In this document: piece after piece, positions 8,704 to 17,986 of the stretch | Layout: the number at the start of each line of letters is the position of its first letter | How positions within the stretch are numbered: position 1 is the stretch's first letter | Translations under genes and position numbers: made by a program | Source: Brevibacillus_H sp041920465 | Lineage (GTDB): Bacteria > Bacillota > Bacilli > Brevibacillales > Brevibacillaceae | Direction: 5' to 3' | Assembly: GCA_041920465.1 (NCBI GenBank) | Contig: JBHGXW010000026.1 | Span: forward strand, 5,234-69,233 | Length of the DNA: 64,000 nucleotides | The notes under the pieces: model-generated | Databases searched by the model: none | What the model was told of the DNA's origin: nothing | Seen by the model: the letters and a program-made list of their open reading frames with translations, nothing else

Positions 8704-9078
8704 TTATGTTTCCCGTCTTTTGCCAGCGTCACCTTCACGGAAATCCATATGGGTTTTAATCGGGATGAACAGGTCGATAATCCCGATGACGAGTGAAGCG
8801 AGCAAGGCTCCCAGAATGGTTACATGGAAGCCGGAAACAATAAATTGCGTGAGGTAAATAACGACCGCGCTAACCAAAAACCCGATAATCCCGCGATTAT
8901 AAGGCGAGAGACGTTGACCCAGCATTGCTTCAATCGCCCAACCAATCAAGGCAATTACCACGGCAGCGAATAATGCCGTCCAGAAGCTGTTTACCGTAAA
9001 ACCGGGAACTAACCAGCCAACAACCATTAAGACAAATGCCGCTACGACAAAGCGGACTACATGTCGCAAAAATGTCAT
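8704..9078 (-). CDS. YvlD-like small membrane protein (phage holin 4_2 family)
   Basis: A 124-residue protein with four hydrophobic segments (about residues 7-26, 32-52, 63-83, 88-106) and the family pattern PGFTVNSFWTALFAAVVIALI ... PYNRGIIGFLVSAVVIYLTQFIVSGFHV. In Bacillus the YvlD family belongs to envelope-stress regulated membrane proteins; despite the holin name there is no phage context here. The ATG at 9078 is preceded by AAAGGAG. It stands alone, divergent from mutS2. Confidence 0.85.
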   Translation of the reverse strand: MTFLRHVVRFVVAAFVLMVVGWLVPGFTVNSFWTALFAAVVIALIGWAIEAMLGQRLSPYNRGIIGFLVSAVVIYLTQFIVSGFHVTILGALLASLVIGIIDLFIPIKTHMDFREGDAGKRRET

Positions 9079-9187
9079 GTTACTTTCTCCTTTCTGTTAG
9101 TGGGCTTGGTTTCATTGTGTGTAACTCGGCAATCAAGTATGCATCGTGTTATAATAAAGAAATGAACATCTGAAGGAGGCTTCGTTT

Positions 9188-11542
9188 GTGGAGCAACGGG
9201 TTTTGAAAACATTGGAATACCACAAGATTATCGATCTGCTCGTCGAAAAAGCGACATCCACAGCAGGCAAGGAAAAAGCACGCGCACTTGTTCCGCTTTC
9301 ATCCATAGAGGAAGTACGTTATGCACAGCAAGGCACGGAGGAAGCAAGCACTGTCCTTCGGCTCAAGGGAAGCGCGCCGCTCGGTGGGATTCGCGACATT
9401 CGCGGGCCAATCCAACGGGCCAGACTCGGTTCCATGCTCTCACCGATGGAGCTGCTGGATATTGCCAGCACTATTTTTGCGGGGCGCCGCCTCAAAACAT
9501 TTTTACTCGACATTTGCGAGGAGCAGGGTTTACCCATCCTGAAATCCCATTCGGAACAAATCGAAGGACTGCGAGAGCTGGAATCAGAAATCAGGCGCTG
9601 CATTGATGAAAACGGAGAGGTTATGGACAGTGCCAGTCTGGAATTACGCCAAATCCGCCAAGAAATGCGCAGTCTGGAATCTCGAATCCGCGAGAAACTG
9701 GAACAAATGACGCGATCCAGTTCGTATCAAAAAATGTTAATGGAAAATATCATTACCATTCGCTCTGATCGCTATGTCATCCCGGTAAAACAAGAGTATC
9801 GCCATGTGTTTGGCGGGATTGTCCACGACCAGTCGGCTTCCGGCGCCACCCTGTTCATTGAGCCGGAGGTAATCGTCACGATGAACAACAAGCTTCGCGA
9901 AGTTCGGCTGAAAGAAGAGCGGGAAGTGGAACGAATTCTGTACAACCTGACAGAATCGGTAGCTCAAGCGGTAGAGCAGTTGCTTGTAAACGTGGAGCAG
10001 TTGGCGGAGCTTGACTTTCTGTTTGCCAAAGCCCAACTGGGTTACAGCATGAAAGCGACCCGGCCGATCTTGAATGACCGCGGCTATATCCGGATGAAAA
10101 AAGCCCGTCATCCGCTCATTCCATCCGACGTGGTCGTTCCGATTGATGTGGAATTGGGTTCTACCTACACAGCGATCGTGATTACCGGGCCCAACACTGG
10201 CGGGAAAACCGTCACGATCAAAACAATCGGCCTGCTTTCCTTAATGGTTATGTCCGGTCTGCAGGTTCCGGCAGAAGAAGAAAGCGAGCTTGCGGTCTTT
10301 TCCAGCGTATTTGCCGACATTGGCGACGAGCAGTCGATCGAACAAAGCTTATCCACGTTTTCCAGTCATTTAACCAATATTATTGATATCCTGCAGAAAA
10401 TGGACGACAAAAGCCTGGTACTGTTCGATGAGTTAGGGGCAGGAACGGACCCGACAGAAGGTGCCGCGCTTGCCATGGCGATCCTTGATTACGTCATTTC
10501 CAGGGGAGCCAGACTGGTGGCTACGACACACTACAGCGAACTGAAAGCATACGCATACGACCGTCCGGAAGTAATCAACGCGAGTGTGGAGTTTGACGTG
10601 GAGACGCTTCGTCCCACGTATCGCTTGCTGATCGGGGTGCCGGGACGCTCCAATGCGTTTGCCATCGCTTCCCGCCTTGGATTGCCAAAAGAAATCATTC
10701 AGGAAGCAAAACAGTCCATCTCCGAAGAAGAAAATCAGGTAGAGACGATGATTGCTTCTTTGGAGAAAAACACCAAATCAGCGGAGAAAGAGCGGAAGGA
10801 AGCGGAGAAGCTGCGTCTGGAAGCGGAAGAGCTGAGACGCCAATTGGAAGAAGAACGCAACCAGTTTGCTCTGGAGAAAAACCGCTTGATCGAAAAAGCG
10901 GAGGAAGAAGCGCGGATAGCCTTACAGCTTGCCAAAGAAGAAGCCAACGCCATTATTCGCGAACTGCGCGACATGATGGCAGAGGGAATCGAGATTAAGG
11001 AGCATCGGCTGATTGAAGCGAAGAAACGTCTGGGCAACGCCGTGCTTGAATTGGAAAAGGAAAAAGTGAAAAAACCAGCCAAGGCTGTCCGGGCTGCCCA
11101 GGTAAAAGTGGGCGACGAGGTAATGGTCAACACTTTTGGGCAAAAAGGAACGGTGCTTGAAAAAATTACCGACAAAGAGTTTCTCGTCCAAATCGGCATC
11201 ATGAAGATGAAGGTGAAGCGCGAGGACATGAGTGTCGTCAAATCTTCCAAACCACAGCAGGTCGTGCAGTATACGGCCGTTAAGTCAAGACGCGGCAATG
11301 TAAAGATGGAGCTTGATTTGCGCGGTTACAATGTGGAAGACGGCATTCAGGAGATTGACCGCTATCTCGATGAAGCGATATTGGCCGGACTTCATACCGT
11401 ATCCATTATTCACGGACATGGGACGGGTGTTTTGCGAAAAGGAGTCCATGAATTCTTGCGCGGCCACCGCAATGTCAAATCGTTTCGTTTGGGCGGTCAA
11501 GGTGAAGGCGGCGTAGGTGCAACGATTGTTGAATTGCGTTAA
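9188..11542 (+). CDS. mutS2: Endonuclease MutS2 / ribosome collision factor
   Basis: MutS2 (784 aa) has the MutS-type core and clamp (residues 1-320), an ABC ATPase with Walker A GPNTGGKT (about 334-341) and Walker B DELGAGTDP (about 414), a long Glu/Arg-rich coiled coil (510-620), a KOW-like region, and a C-terminal Smr nuclease domain with LDLRGYN (about 708) and HGHGTGVLR (about 741). Known roles are suppression of recombination and splitting of collided ribosomes. The GTG at 9188 has GGAGG nine bases upstream. In B. subtilis polX and cvpA precede it; here they are absent. Confidence 0.97.
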   Translation: MEQRVLKTLEYHKIIDLLVEKATSTAGKEKARALVPLSSIEEVRYAQQGTEEASTVLRLKGSAPLGGIRDIRGPIQRARLGSMLSPMELLDIASTIFAGRRLKTFLLDICEEQGLPILKSHSEQIEGLRELESEIRRCIDENGEVMDSASLELRQIRQEMRSLESRIREKLEQMTRSSSYQKMLMENIITIRSDRYVIPVKQEYRHVFGGIVHDQSASGATLFIEPEVIVTMNNKLREVRLKEEREVERILYNLTESVAQAVEQLLVNVEQLAELDFLFAKAQLGYSMKATRPILNDRGYIRMKKARHPLIPSDVVVPIDVELGSTYTAIVITGPNTGGKTVTIKTIGLLSLMVMSGLQVPAEEESELAVFSSVFADIGDEQSIEQSLSTFSSHLTNIIDILQKMDDKSLVLFDELGAGTDPTEGAALAMAILDYVISRGARLVATTHYSELKAYAYDRPEVINASVEFDVETLRPTYRLLIGVPGRSNAFAIASRLGLPKEIIQEAKQSISEEENQVETMIASLEKNTKSAEKERKEAEKLRLEAEELRRQLEEERNQFALEKNRLIEKAEEEARIALQLAKEEANAIIRELRDMMAEGIEIKEHRLIEAKKRLGNAVLELEKEKVKKPAKAVRAAQVKVGDEVMVNTFGQKGTVLEKITDKEFLVQIGIMKMKVKREDMSVVKSSKPQQVVQYTAVKSRRGNVKMELDLRGYNVEDGIQEIDRYLDEAILAGLHTVSIIHGHGTGVLRKGVHEFLRGHRNVKSFRLGGQGEGGVGATIVELR

Positions 11543-11562
11543 TGCCCAGGGAGGGGAATGGG

Positions 11563-11973
11563 ATGAAAAGCTTACTGAGTAACCCCTATATCGCAACCTC
11601 AGCCTATTTTGCCGTAACGGGCCTCGCGATCATTTTGTTTCTGACGATTTTTGAGCTGGTGACCAAGTACCGGGTCTGGGATGAAGTGAAGCGGGGCAAT
11701 CTGGCGGTTGCAATGGCCACTGGCGGCAAAATTTTTGGTATTGCCAACATCTTCCGTTTCTCCATTGAACAGCATGACCGCATCGGTCAGGCGCTCATTT
11801 GGGGGACGCTTGGCTTTGTGCTCTTGCTAGCCAGCTATTTTATTTTTGAGTTCTTGACGCCAAGCATCAACGTGGATGAAGAAATTTCCCGTGACAACCG
11901 GGCGGTAGGATTTATTGCCATGGTGTTATCCATCGGTTTCTCGTACGTGATTGGAGCCAGTTTGACCTTGTGA
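11563..11973 (+). CDS. yshE: DUF350 family membrane protein
   Basis: A 136-residue protein with four predicted membrane helices (around residues 13-35, 44-64, 82-102, 112-134) and the DUF350 signature RGNLAVAMATGGKIFGIA. The function of the family is not known. The ATG at 11563 is chosen because GGAGGGG lies nine bases upstream. It follows mutS2 by 20 bases, the same order as mutSB-yshE in B. subtilis. Confidence 0.88.
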   Translation: MKSLLSNPYIATSAYFAVTGLAIILFLTIFELVTKYRVWDEVKRGNLAVAMATGGKIFGIANIFRFSIEQHDRIGQALIWGTLGFVLLLASYFIFEFLTPSINVDEEISRDNRAVGFIAMVLSIGFSYVIGASLTL

Positions 11974-12012
11974 TTGCGAAAGAGAAGCCCATACAGGAAC
12001 GGAGGAAAGCAC

Positions 12013-12312
12013 GTGGCACCAAGAGAGTTTCCAGTTACCGTCATGCATGGCAATGAGGTCGTTTCCTTGACTGTACCGGCAGGCAGCAATTTGTTAATGG
12101 CGATGGTTAAGGCGGGATTGCCTGTCTCGTTTTTCTGTACGACCGGCAAATGCACCGCTTGCCGGCTTCAAATGGACATTCCAATAGGCGCTGCCAACCC
12201 GATCAGTGAGACGGAAAGCTACCGGTTGGGCGAAGAGGCTGTCCGTCAGGGATTTCGGTTAAGCTGCCAGGTTTATGTCCATGGGGAGCTTACGGTGTAT
12301 CTCACAACCTAA
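12013..12312 (+). CDS. Plant-type 2Fe-2S ferredoxin
   Basis: A 99-residue protein with the cluster pattern C-x4-C-x2-C (FFCTTGKCTACRLQ) and a fourth cysteine in LSCQVYV, giving the four ligands of a plant-type [2Fe-2S] cluster; the preceding VPAGSNLLMAMVKAGLPV is the usual beta-grasp start. It is a soluble electron carrier with unknown partners. The GTG at 12013 has GGAGG at 12001-12005. It lies 39 bases after yshE, so they are probably co-transcribed. Confidence 0.9.
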   Translation: MAPREFPVTVMHGNEVVSLTVPAGSNLLMAMVKAGLPVSFFCTTGKCTACRLQMDIPIGAANPISETESYRLGEEAVRQGFRLSCQVYVHGELTVYLTT

Positions 12313-12416
12313 TTGTAATGTTTTCGCCTCTACCTTTTTTCGGGCAAGGCGAGTATAATTATCCATTGGCAGTTGCTATTTTCAATGAGCAATTGCTCAT
12401 GTAAGGAGGACTCACC

Positions 12417-12572
12417 TTGGAAACGCTCTACAAGGTGCTTGTTGCTGTTTGTATCTTATTTGTCGCGGCAGGGGTTATTTACGTCATGTATTATTTGCCT
12501 CAGGTTCCAACCACTCCGGCTGCGGTGCCCCAATCGACGGGCTGTTTGCAAATAGATCAAGCGGGAGTTTAA
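12417..12572 (+). CDS. Small single-pass membrane protein
   Basis: A 51-codon frame starts at TTG (12417) with a strong AAGGAGGA seven bases upstream. The product has one hydrophobic helix (residues 5-27, YKVLVAVCILFVAAGVIYVM) and a proline/threonine-rich outer tail (PQVPTTPAAVPQSTG) containing one cysteine. I recognise no family. The ribosome binding site and membrane topology make it likely to be real, although it is short; it could belong with the ferredoxin or the downstream dehydrogenase. Confidence 0.6.
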   Translation: METLYKVLVAVCILFVAAGVIYVMYYLPQVPTTPAAVPQSTGCLQIDQAGV

Positions 12573-12618
12573 CAGAATTCTTATATAGGACAAGTTTGTG
12601 AAAAGAGGAGATTAACAG

Positions 12619-13917
12619 ATGACTCAACCAGTTCGCGTCGCCGTTATTGGACTTGGCTTCGTCGGTTTGCCGCTCGCCTTGACCTATGCCATGAAAGGGG
12701 CTCAGGTTATCGGGATTGATGCGTTGCCAAGCTTGGTGGACGATATTAACGCCGCACATTCTCACCATCTGGAAAGCTATCAAGGCAAAACGCTGCCGCA
12801 AATCTTGAAAGAACAATTGGAAGCCGGACGGTTCAAGGCGACTACTTCTTATGAGGAAGCGGCTCAGTTGGTGGATCACTATATCGTGACGGTAGGCCTC
12901 CCTGTTCTGAACGGAGATCCTAATCTACAGCCATTAAAAAACTGTGCACACACACTGGGTCAAGTATTGAAAAAAGGCGATACGGTGATGATTCGAAGCA
13001 CTGTGGTTCCGGGAACGACCGAAGATGTCATTCAGCCGATTCTGGAAGAAGTAAGCGGACTGAAAAGCGGGGAAGATTTCTATTTGACCTATTGTTCCGA
13101 ACGGATTGCCGAAGGGCGGGCATTTGAAGAGTTCATCCACATGCCGCTGGTATTGGGCGGGGTGAATGAAGCAAGTGCACAAAAAGGCAAAGAGCTTCTC
13201 TCCTTCATCAGCGAAACAGACATTGCCATATCGGACATTCGCGTGGTGGAAACTGCCAAGGTTATCGAGAATATCCAGCGCGACGTCAACATAGCCATGG
13301 TGCAGGAATTCGCCCGCTTCGCCGAGGCATTCGGAATCGATACTTTTGAACTGATTAAGGTAGCCAATACCCATAAGCGCGTCAATTTGTTAACTCCAGG
13401 GCCTGGTGTTGGCGGCTTCTGTCTGCCTAACGCGCTGTACTATTTGCTTCCGAAAGCAAATGAGTTGGGTGTCAACTTAAGCCTGCTGCAGACCGCCCGC
13501 CGGATTAACGATGATGTGCCCGGCGTATTGACCGACATGCTGGAGGAAGCATTACGCGAGGCTGGCAAAAGCTTGGCCGGTTCCCGCGTTGCCGTTTTGG
13601 GCCTTGCCATGAAGGACTTTTCCAATGACGACCGGGTAAGTCCTGTGCATGATCTGATTAAAATCCTTGAGTCACGCGGAGTGGAGGTCGTCTCCTATGA
13701 CCCGGCTGTCCCAACCCGTTATGAACATAAAGCAGACTCCCTGACGGAGGCAGTCAAAGGGGCTGACGCCTTGTTCTTGACCGCACTCCAGCAGGAATTT
13801 GCCGATGTCAACTGGAACGATGTGGTAGCCAACATGAAGCCAAATCCGATTCTGTTTGATACCAAAAACCGCATTCCGCGAGATGTTGACGCCAAAATCA
13901 AAGTGGTCCGCATTTAA
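12619..13917 (+). CDS. Nucleotide sugar dehydrogenase (WecC/UDP-ManNAc dehydrogenase-like)
   Basis: A 432-residue UDP-sugar 6-dehydrogenase: it oxidises the C6 hydroxyl of an NDP-sugar to a carboxylate with two NAD+. The N-terminal Rossmann motif is VIGLGFVGLP; the central dimerisation region contains GPGVGGFCLP with the catalytic cysteine; the C-terminal UDP-binding domain holds AVLGLAMKDFSNDDRVSP. Overall pattern is nearer WecC than Ugd, so UDP-ManNAc is the likely but unproven substrate. AGAGGAG precedes the ATG. It opens the block of envelope polysaccharide genes. Confidence 0.88.
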   Translation: MTQPVRVAVIGLGFVGLPLALTYAMKGAQVIGIDALPSLVDDINAAHSHHLESYQGKTLPQILKEQLEAGRFKATTSYEEAAQLVDHYIVTVGLPVLNGDPNLQPLKNCAHTLGQVLKKGDTVMIRSTVVPGTTEDVIQPILEEVSGLKSGEDFYLTYCSERIAEGRAFEEFIHMPLVLGGVNEASAQKGKELLSFISETDIAISDIRVVETAKVIENIQRDVNIAMVQEFARFAEAFGIDTFELIKVANTHKRVNLLTPGPGVGGFCLPNALYYLLPKANELGVNLSLLQTARRINDDVPGVLTDMLEEALREAGKSLAGSRVAVLGLAMKDFSNDDRVSPVHDLIKILESRGVEVVSYDPAVPTRYEHKADSLTEAVKGADALFLTALQQEFADVNWNDVVANMKPNPILFDTKNRIPRDVDAKIKVVRI

Positions 13918-13950
13918 TTTGCATCCAATTGATCCTTTTGCGGAAATCTG

Positions 13951-13976
13951 AGCCCTTGCCCTACAAGGGCTTTTTT
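13951..13976 (+). terminator. Intrinsic terminator after the sugar dehydrogenase
   Basis: AGCCCTTG pairs with CAAGGGCT around a five-base loop, followed by T6. Confidence 0.9.
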
Positions 13977-14101
13977 GCATTTCAAAAGGAATCCACCCCA
14001 ATTTGGAGAAAGTTTCAAGCAAAGGTCTTCTGCGAGAATTTTTCCCCAAAGGAAAGGACCCTTCCACAGAAACGAAAAGGGTACCACACAACGAAAAAAC
14101 T

Positions 14102-14926
14102 TTAACAAAACAAGACGGTAGCTGCCAGATTCATCATGGCCCGCATGGTTCGATACATCTCGTATTGATCGGCGGCCTGGTAACTGACGATGGTACTGCC
14201 AATCTGATAGGAAGTCCCCGGGACAATGGAAGCCATTTCCGCCTGTCCGGCATGAGCGAATTCAATGCTGCATTGAAGCGGCCGCTCTACAGCCACAGGT
14301 GCAATGCGGCTTGCGTTGGCCAGGGCTTCTTTTGTTTTCACCTGCAGTTCCCTTTTGCTTTCGGCAAGCGGCAAGCAGATAGCCGAGGTGCGGGAGACAG
14401 CATGCTTCACGACAGCAGTGGAGATTCCCGGAATCAATTGACTCGCTTCTTCCGCAATCCGGTCATCTCCTGACACCAGAGCGACCGGCACTCCCAATAG
14501 ACCGGCATAAATCGCGTTAAAGCCAAACTCGCCCACGACCTGGCCGTTTACACAGAGATTTTTGATCACACCCGACATCGTATGGCTTAACACGCCCGGA
14601 ACGCCATGGCGGGCGTGATAACCGATGAAGAAGGCGGCATCGAATGAAGCATCCAGCCCCTGCATCATCGAATCGTAGCGGGGAGTGCCGGAAAGAAGCT
14701 TTGCCTTCGGGTGAAGCTGCTCCAGCAAGATGTTGTTAAATGTGTGATGGCTGTCGGCGACGAGTATATCTTTTACTCCCGCTTCGACAGCAGCTTCAAC
14801 CACGGCATTCACATCGTGCATCATGAACTGTCTGCCGCGTTCGTAGTTGCGCTCGCCCGGATTGATGTAAGAAGGGTCAACAATCCCGGAGATTCCTTCC
14901 ATATCACATGAGAGAAACAATTTCAT
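14102..14926 (-). CDS. dppA: M55-family D-aminopeptidase
   Basis: A 274-residue protein whose key residues fall at the same numbers as in B. subtilis DppA: zinc ligands Asp8, Glu10 (SCDMEGISG), His60 (DSHH), His104 and Glu133, and catalytic His115. The family forms a decameric zinc peptidase that removes N-terminal D-amino acids, thought to recycle D-Ala peptides. In B. subtilis dppA leads the dipeptide permease operon; here it stands alone. AAAGGA lies upstream of the ATG at 14926. Confidence 0.92.
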   Translation of the reverse strand: MKLFLSCDMEGISGIVDPSYINPGERNYERGRQFMMHDVNAVVEAAVEAGVKDILVADSHHTFNNILLEQLHPKAKLLSGTPRYDSMMQGLDASFDAAFFIGYHARHGVPGVLSHTMSGVIKNLCVNGQVVGEFGFNAIYAGLLGVPVALVSGDDRIAEEASQLIPGISTAVVKHAVSRTSAICLPLAESKRELQVKTKEALANASRIAPVAVERPLQCSIEFAHAGQAEMASIVPGTSYQIGSTIVSYQAADQYEMYRTMRAMMNLAATVLFC

Positions 14927-15157
14927 TAAAATTCAGTCCTTTCCGATCCCGTGAATTTTTTCCTATCCTCCTGACCGTTTTGGTATTCTGCTACAGGACA
15001 AGCGATCTCCACACGGCTTTGCCCGTTTCGCTTGCCCATACTTCCCAGAAATCCGCTCGCAAAGCCTTTGTTTGACAGTTAATTACACCAAGGAAGGGAA
15101 AAAATCCTCCTTTATGCTTGCTCAGGTGCTGATTCAGAAAACAATTCATTAATAGAA

Positions 15158-15187
15158 AGAAGGTATAAGACTTATCCTATACCTTCT
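15158..15187 (-). terminator. Terminator of the minus-strand glycosyltransferase
   Basis: A 10-bp stem AGAAGGTATA/TATACCTTCT with a ten-base loop spans the stop codon region of the glycosyltransferase gene and is followed on the minus strand by TTCTATT. Confidence 0.75.
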
Positions 15188-16332
15188 TTTGCTTTTGCTG
15201 TATGAGAGCGATAAAGCGAAAGCGTCTTCGCCGCCATCTGTTCAATTGTAAACGTAGATTTTACCAATGCACCCGCCTGTTTGGCCAAATCTCTGCGTAA
15301 CTTAGGATTTTCTGCCATCTGCTGCATGGCCCTGGCGATGCTGTCAGGGTTTTGCGGAGGGATCAGAATACCTGTTTGATTCAGTGTGACAAACTCTTTG
15401 ACACCGCCTACGTCGGTCGCAATCACCGGAACATCCGAGGCCATTGCCTCGATAATCGTATAGCCCAACCCTTCATACAGGGAAGAGTGGACAAACACGT
15501 CAAATGCATGCAGGCAGCTCGGAATGTCCTGACGGAACCCGGCAAAGTGGACATGCTGCTCAATGCCTAATCGAACCGACTGCTGCTCCAAAGCGGTCCG
15601 CTCTGAACCGTCTCCAACCAACACCAGATGGAACTTTTTTGACTGCTGGCGGGCAAGAAACAGCGCAAAACCATCCAACAAATAGGAGAGTCCCTTTACC
15701 GGCACCAGACGGGCAACCGAACCGAAGACGAATGAATCAAGCGGGACTCCCCATTCTGTCAGACGCTGTTCACGGTCTGATGCAAGGCGCTCTGTCTGTT
15801 GAAAAGGAGCCAGATCAATCCCGTTGTATATCAGGCTGATTTGTCCTGCCGATACGCCGTCCTGGCGCAATATCTCCCCGATCGCATCACTTACGGCAAT
15901 GTAATGGTGATTGAAGCGGCGCGTACTCTTTTCCATTAACGAGACAATCTTGTAAACGAGAGGGTTCTCGTAATCGTATCGCAGATTGCTATGTACGGTA
16001 GTAACGACGAACGGATTCAATCTGTAAGCGGCCAAACGCGCAAGGAAATTGGCCTTGATGCCGTGGGAGTGCACCACATCAGGCTGCAATTCTTTGATCA
16101 GCTGCCGCAAAGCGTGTAAAACACGTATATCAAAACGCCCGTACCGGGTTAATGGAATTACGGGGATATGAACCTCACGCAGTTTTTTCGCGAACACGGA
16201 GTCATAGAAGCAAGCAACCGTCGCTTCTACTTCGTCTTGCGGAAAGGACGTGAGAAGATGAAGGATATGCTGTTCGGCTCCACCGAATTCTCCTCCGCCG
16301 ATTACGTGGAGGATTCGCAATTTGGTTTTCAT
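15172..16332 (-). CDS. Glycosyltransferase family 4
   Basis: A 386-residue GT-B fold enzyme that transfers a sugar from an activated donor to a lipid or polymer acceptor at the inner membrane face. The N-terminal domain has HVIGGGEFGGAEQHILHLL and DVVHSHGIKANFLARLAA; the C-terminal donor domain has FGSVARLVPVKGLSYLLDGF and the E-x7-E motif EGLGYTIIE. I use the ATG at 16332 (MKTKLRILHV), preceded by GGGTGG; nine upstream codons of the frame are probably not translated. It is divergent from a second family-4 glycosyltransferase. Confidence 0.88.
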   Translation of the reverse strand: MKTKLRILHVIGGGEFGGAEQHILHLLTSFPQDEVEATVACFYDSVFAKKLREVHIPVIPLTRYGRFDIRVLHALRQLIKELQPDVVHSHGIKANFLARLAAYRLNPFVVTTVHSNLRYDYENPLVYKIVSLMEKSTRRFNHHYIAVSDAIGEILRQDGVSAGQISLIYNGIDLAPFQQTERLASDREQRLTEWGVPLDSFVFGSVARLVPVKGLSYLLDGFALFLARQQSKKFHLVLVGDGSERTALEQQSVRLGIEQHVHFAGFRQDIPSCLHAFDVFVHSSLYEGLGYTIIEAMASDVPVIATDVGGVKEFVTLNQTGILIPPQNPDSIARAMQQMAENPKLRRDLAKQAGALVKSTFTIEQMAAKTLSLYRSHTAKAKEGIG

Positions 16333-16455
16333 GTAATCCACCCGAACCTTTCCAAACAAACCATTTTCACTATATCAAATGGCGAATGGATTCGCAATAA
16401 GACTAGACTTATGGTATGGTTAAACATGAGATTTCATGAGCAAGGATGGTAGATT

Positions 16456-17814
16456 ATGACCCAGAAGAAATCCGTACTCATTATCTGTTATAACTTTCCG
16501 CCAATTGGCGGCGGAGGTGTGCCCAGACCGCTCAAGATGGCGAAATATCTCGGCCAGTTCGGCTGGAATGTGCATATTCTTACGGTTGATCCAGCCTATC
16601 ATGTGACGACGGACCCTTCGCTTTTGGCGCAACTGCCGGCGAGTGTGAAAATTCATAGAGCCAAAGAGCTAAACATCCTGCCGCGCCCGCAAGCGGTTCC
16701 CCAAAAACAGAATGGTCAAGCAGCGGCTGCCGCTCCCAAGCCCTCATCGCTGTCCAAACTGAAGCAGGGCATAAAGAGCGTGCTCAAAAAAGTAAAGCCG
16801 TATCTATTGATTCCGGACGACCAAATCCTTTGGTATCCCGCCGCGGTCGAGCTGGGCAGGGAAGTGATGCGGCGTGAGAAGATTGACGTGATCTTTTCCA
16901 CTTCCGGGCCTGTGACCAACCATTTGATCGGGCAAACGTTGGCTAAGGAATTCCCATGCAAATGGATCATCGATTTCCGCGACCCGTGGACGCAGAATAT
17001 GCACCGTTCGGGTATTGGCTGGCGTGATCGCCTGGAAGAGCGGATGGAAGCCAACGTGATGAAACAGGCGGATGCGGTCACCACGGTAACGGCTACCTTC
17101 GCCCAAAACTTCCGCAAAAAATACGGCGATGCGATCCGTCGGCTGGAGCTGATTTACAATGGGTTCGACCGGGAGGATTTCCTTGATTTGCAGCCTAATC
17201 TGGTCCAAGAAGGCAAATTTCACGCTGTTTACGCCGGAATCTTGTATCAGAAACGAAATCCCCGCCTGCTGCTTCGCGCGATCAAAGAGCTGATCGATGA
17301 AGGTTTGGTTGATCGAAACGAAATTGTTCTCTCGTTTGCCGGCGTGTTCGACTATCCCGGATATTCGGAAAACGCTGATTGCGTCCGTGAGCTGGGTCTG
17401 GAAGATGTGGTTTCTGTCCTTGGCAATCTCAAGCACAAAGAAGCGCTTGGATTGATGAAGGGAGCGGATGTCTTGCTCTTGATCGGAGACGTAACGCCTA
17501 ACGCAGGAGCTTACATCCCGGGTAAACTGTATGAGTATATGGGCATCGGTAAACCGGTGCTTGCGCTTAACATGCCGGGCGAGGCAACCGAGATTATTCA
17601 ACAGTTCCAACTGGGACAAGTTGCCGACCCAACCGATAAAGAGGCGATCAAACAAGCGTATCTGAGCCTGTATCGCGATTGGAAAGCAGGGCGGCATGCA
17701 GACGAATCGCAAGCCCGCTCGGAAGCCGAATTTGCCGAACGGGTCAAACCTTACGAGCGAAAGGAACAAGCCCGCCAGCTTGCTGCATTGATGGATGAGT
17801 TAATCCAGACTTAA
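16456..17814 (+). CDS. Glycosyltransferase family 4-like protein
   Basis: A 452-residue GT-B enzyme with an acceptor-domain start typical of this subgroup (CYNFPPIGGGGVPRPLKMAKYL) and a donor domain with VYAGILYQKRNPRLLLRAI and PGKLYEYMGIGKPVLAL. An Ala/Pro/Lys-rich insert (about residues 83-115) separates strands of the N-terminal domain. AAGGATGG precedes the ATG. It is divergent from the other glycosyltransferase with a 123-base gap, and both probably act on the same envelope polysaccharide. Confidence 0.85.
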   Translation: MTQKKSVLIICYNFPPIGGGGVPRPLKMAKYLGQFGWNVHILTVDPAYHVTTDPSLLAQLPASVKIHRAKELNILPRPQAVPQKQNGQAAAAAPKPSSLSKLKQGIKSVLKKVKPYLLIPDDQILWYPAAVELGREVMRREKIDVIFSTSGPVTNHLIGQTLAKEFPCKWIIDFRDPWTQNMHRSGIGWRDRLEERMEANVMKQADAVTTVTATFAQNFRKKYGDAIRRLELIYNGFDREDFLDLQPNLVQEGKFHAVYAGILYQKRNPRLLLRAIKELIDEGLVDRNEIVLSFAGVFDYPGYSENADCVRELGLEDVVSVLGNLKHKEALGLMKGADVLLLIGDVTPNAGAYIPGKLYEYMGIGKPVLALNMPGEATEIIQQFQLGQVADPTDKEAIKQAYLSLYRDWKAGRHADESQARSEAEFAERVKPYERKEQARQLAALMDELIQT

Positions 17815-17950
17815 AGCCAATCCATGCTTTTTCATCCTGTTGTGTACAGCGGTGCGGCTAAAGGATCACCTCATTCCATCATAGCAAAGAACCTCGCTGA
17901 ACACGATACTCTCCATAACAGCCAGGGTTTTTCGCCGAGCTGTAGACAGA

Positions 17951-17986
17951 GAAGAAGGATGGCCCGAAGTCCGGTCATCCTTCTTC
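17951..17986. terminator. Convergent terminator
   Basis: GAAGAAGGATG pairs with CATCCTTCTTC around a 14-base loop. It overlaps the 3' end of the minus-strand PLP enzyme and can also serve the plus-strand glycosyltransferase. Confidence 0.75.

Noticed and set aside
8704..9078. Phage holin gene as sign of a prophage
   Set aside because: The family name is misleading; the protein is YvlD-like and no other phage gene is nearby.
16804..17769. 321-codon open frame antisense to a glycosyltransferase
   Set aside because: Low-complexity translation without recognisable domain; sense strand encodes a clear GT-B enzyme.
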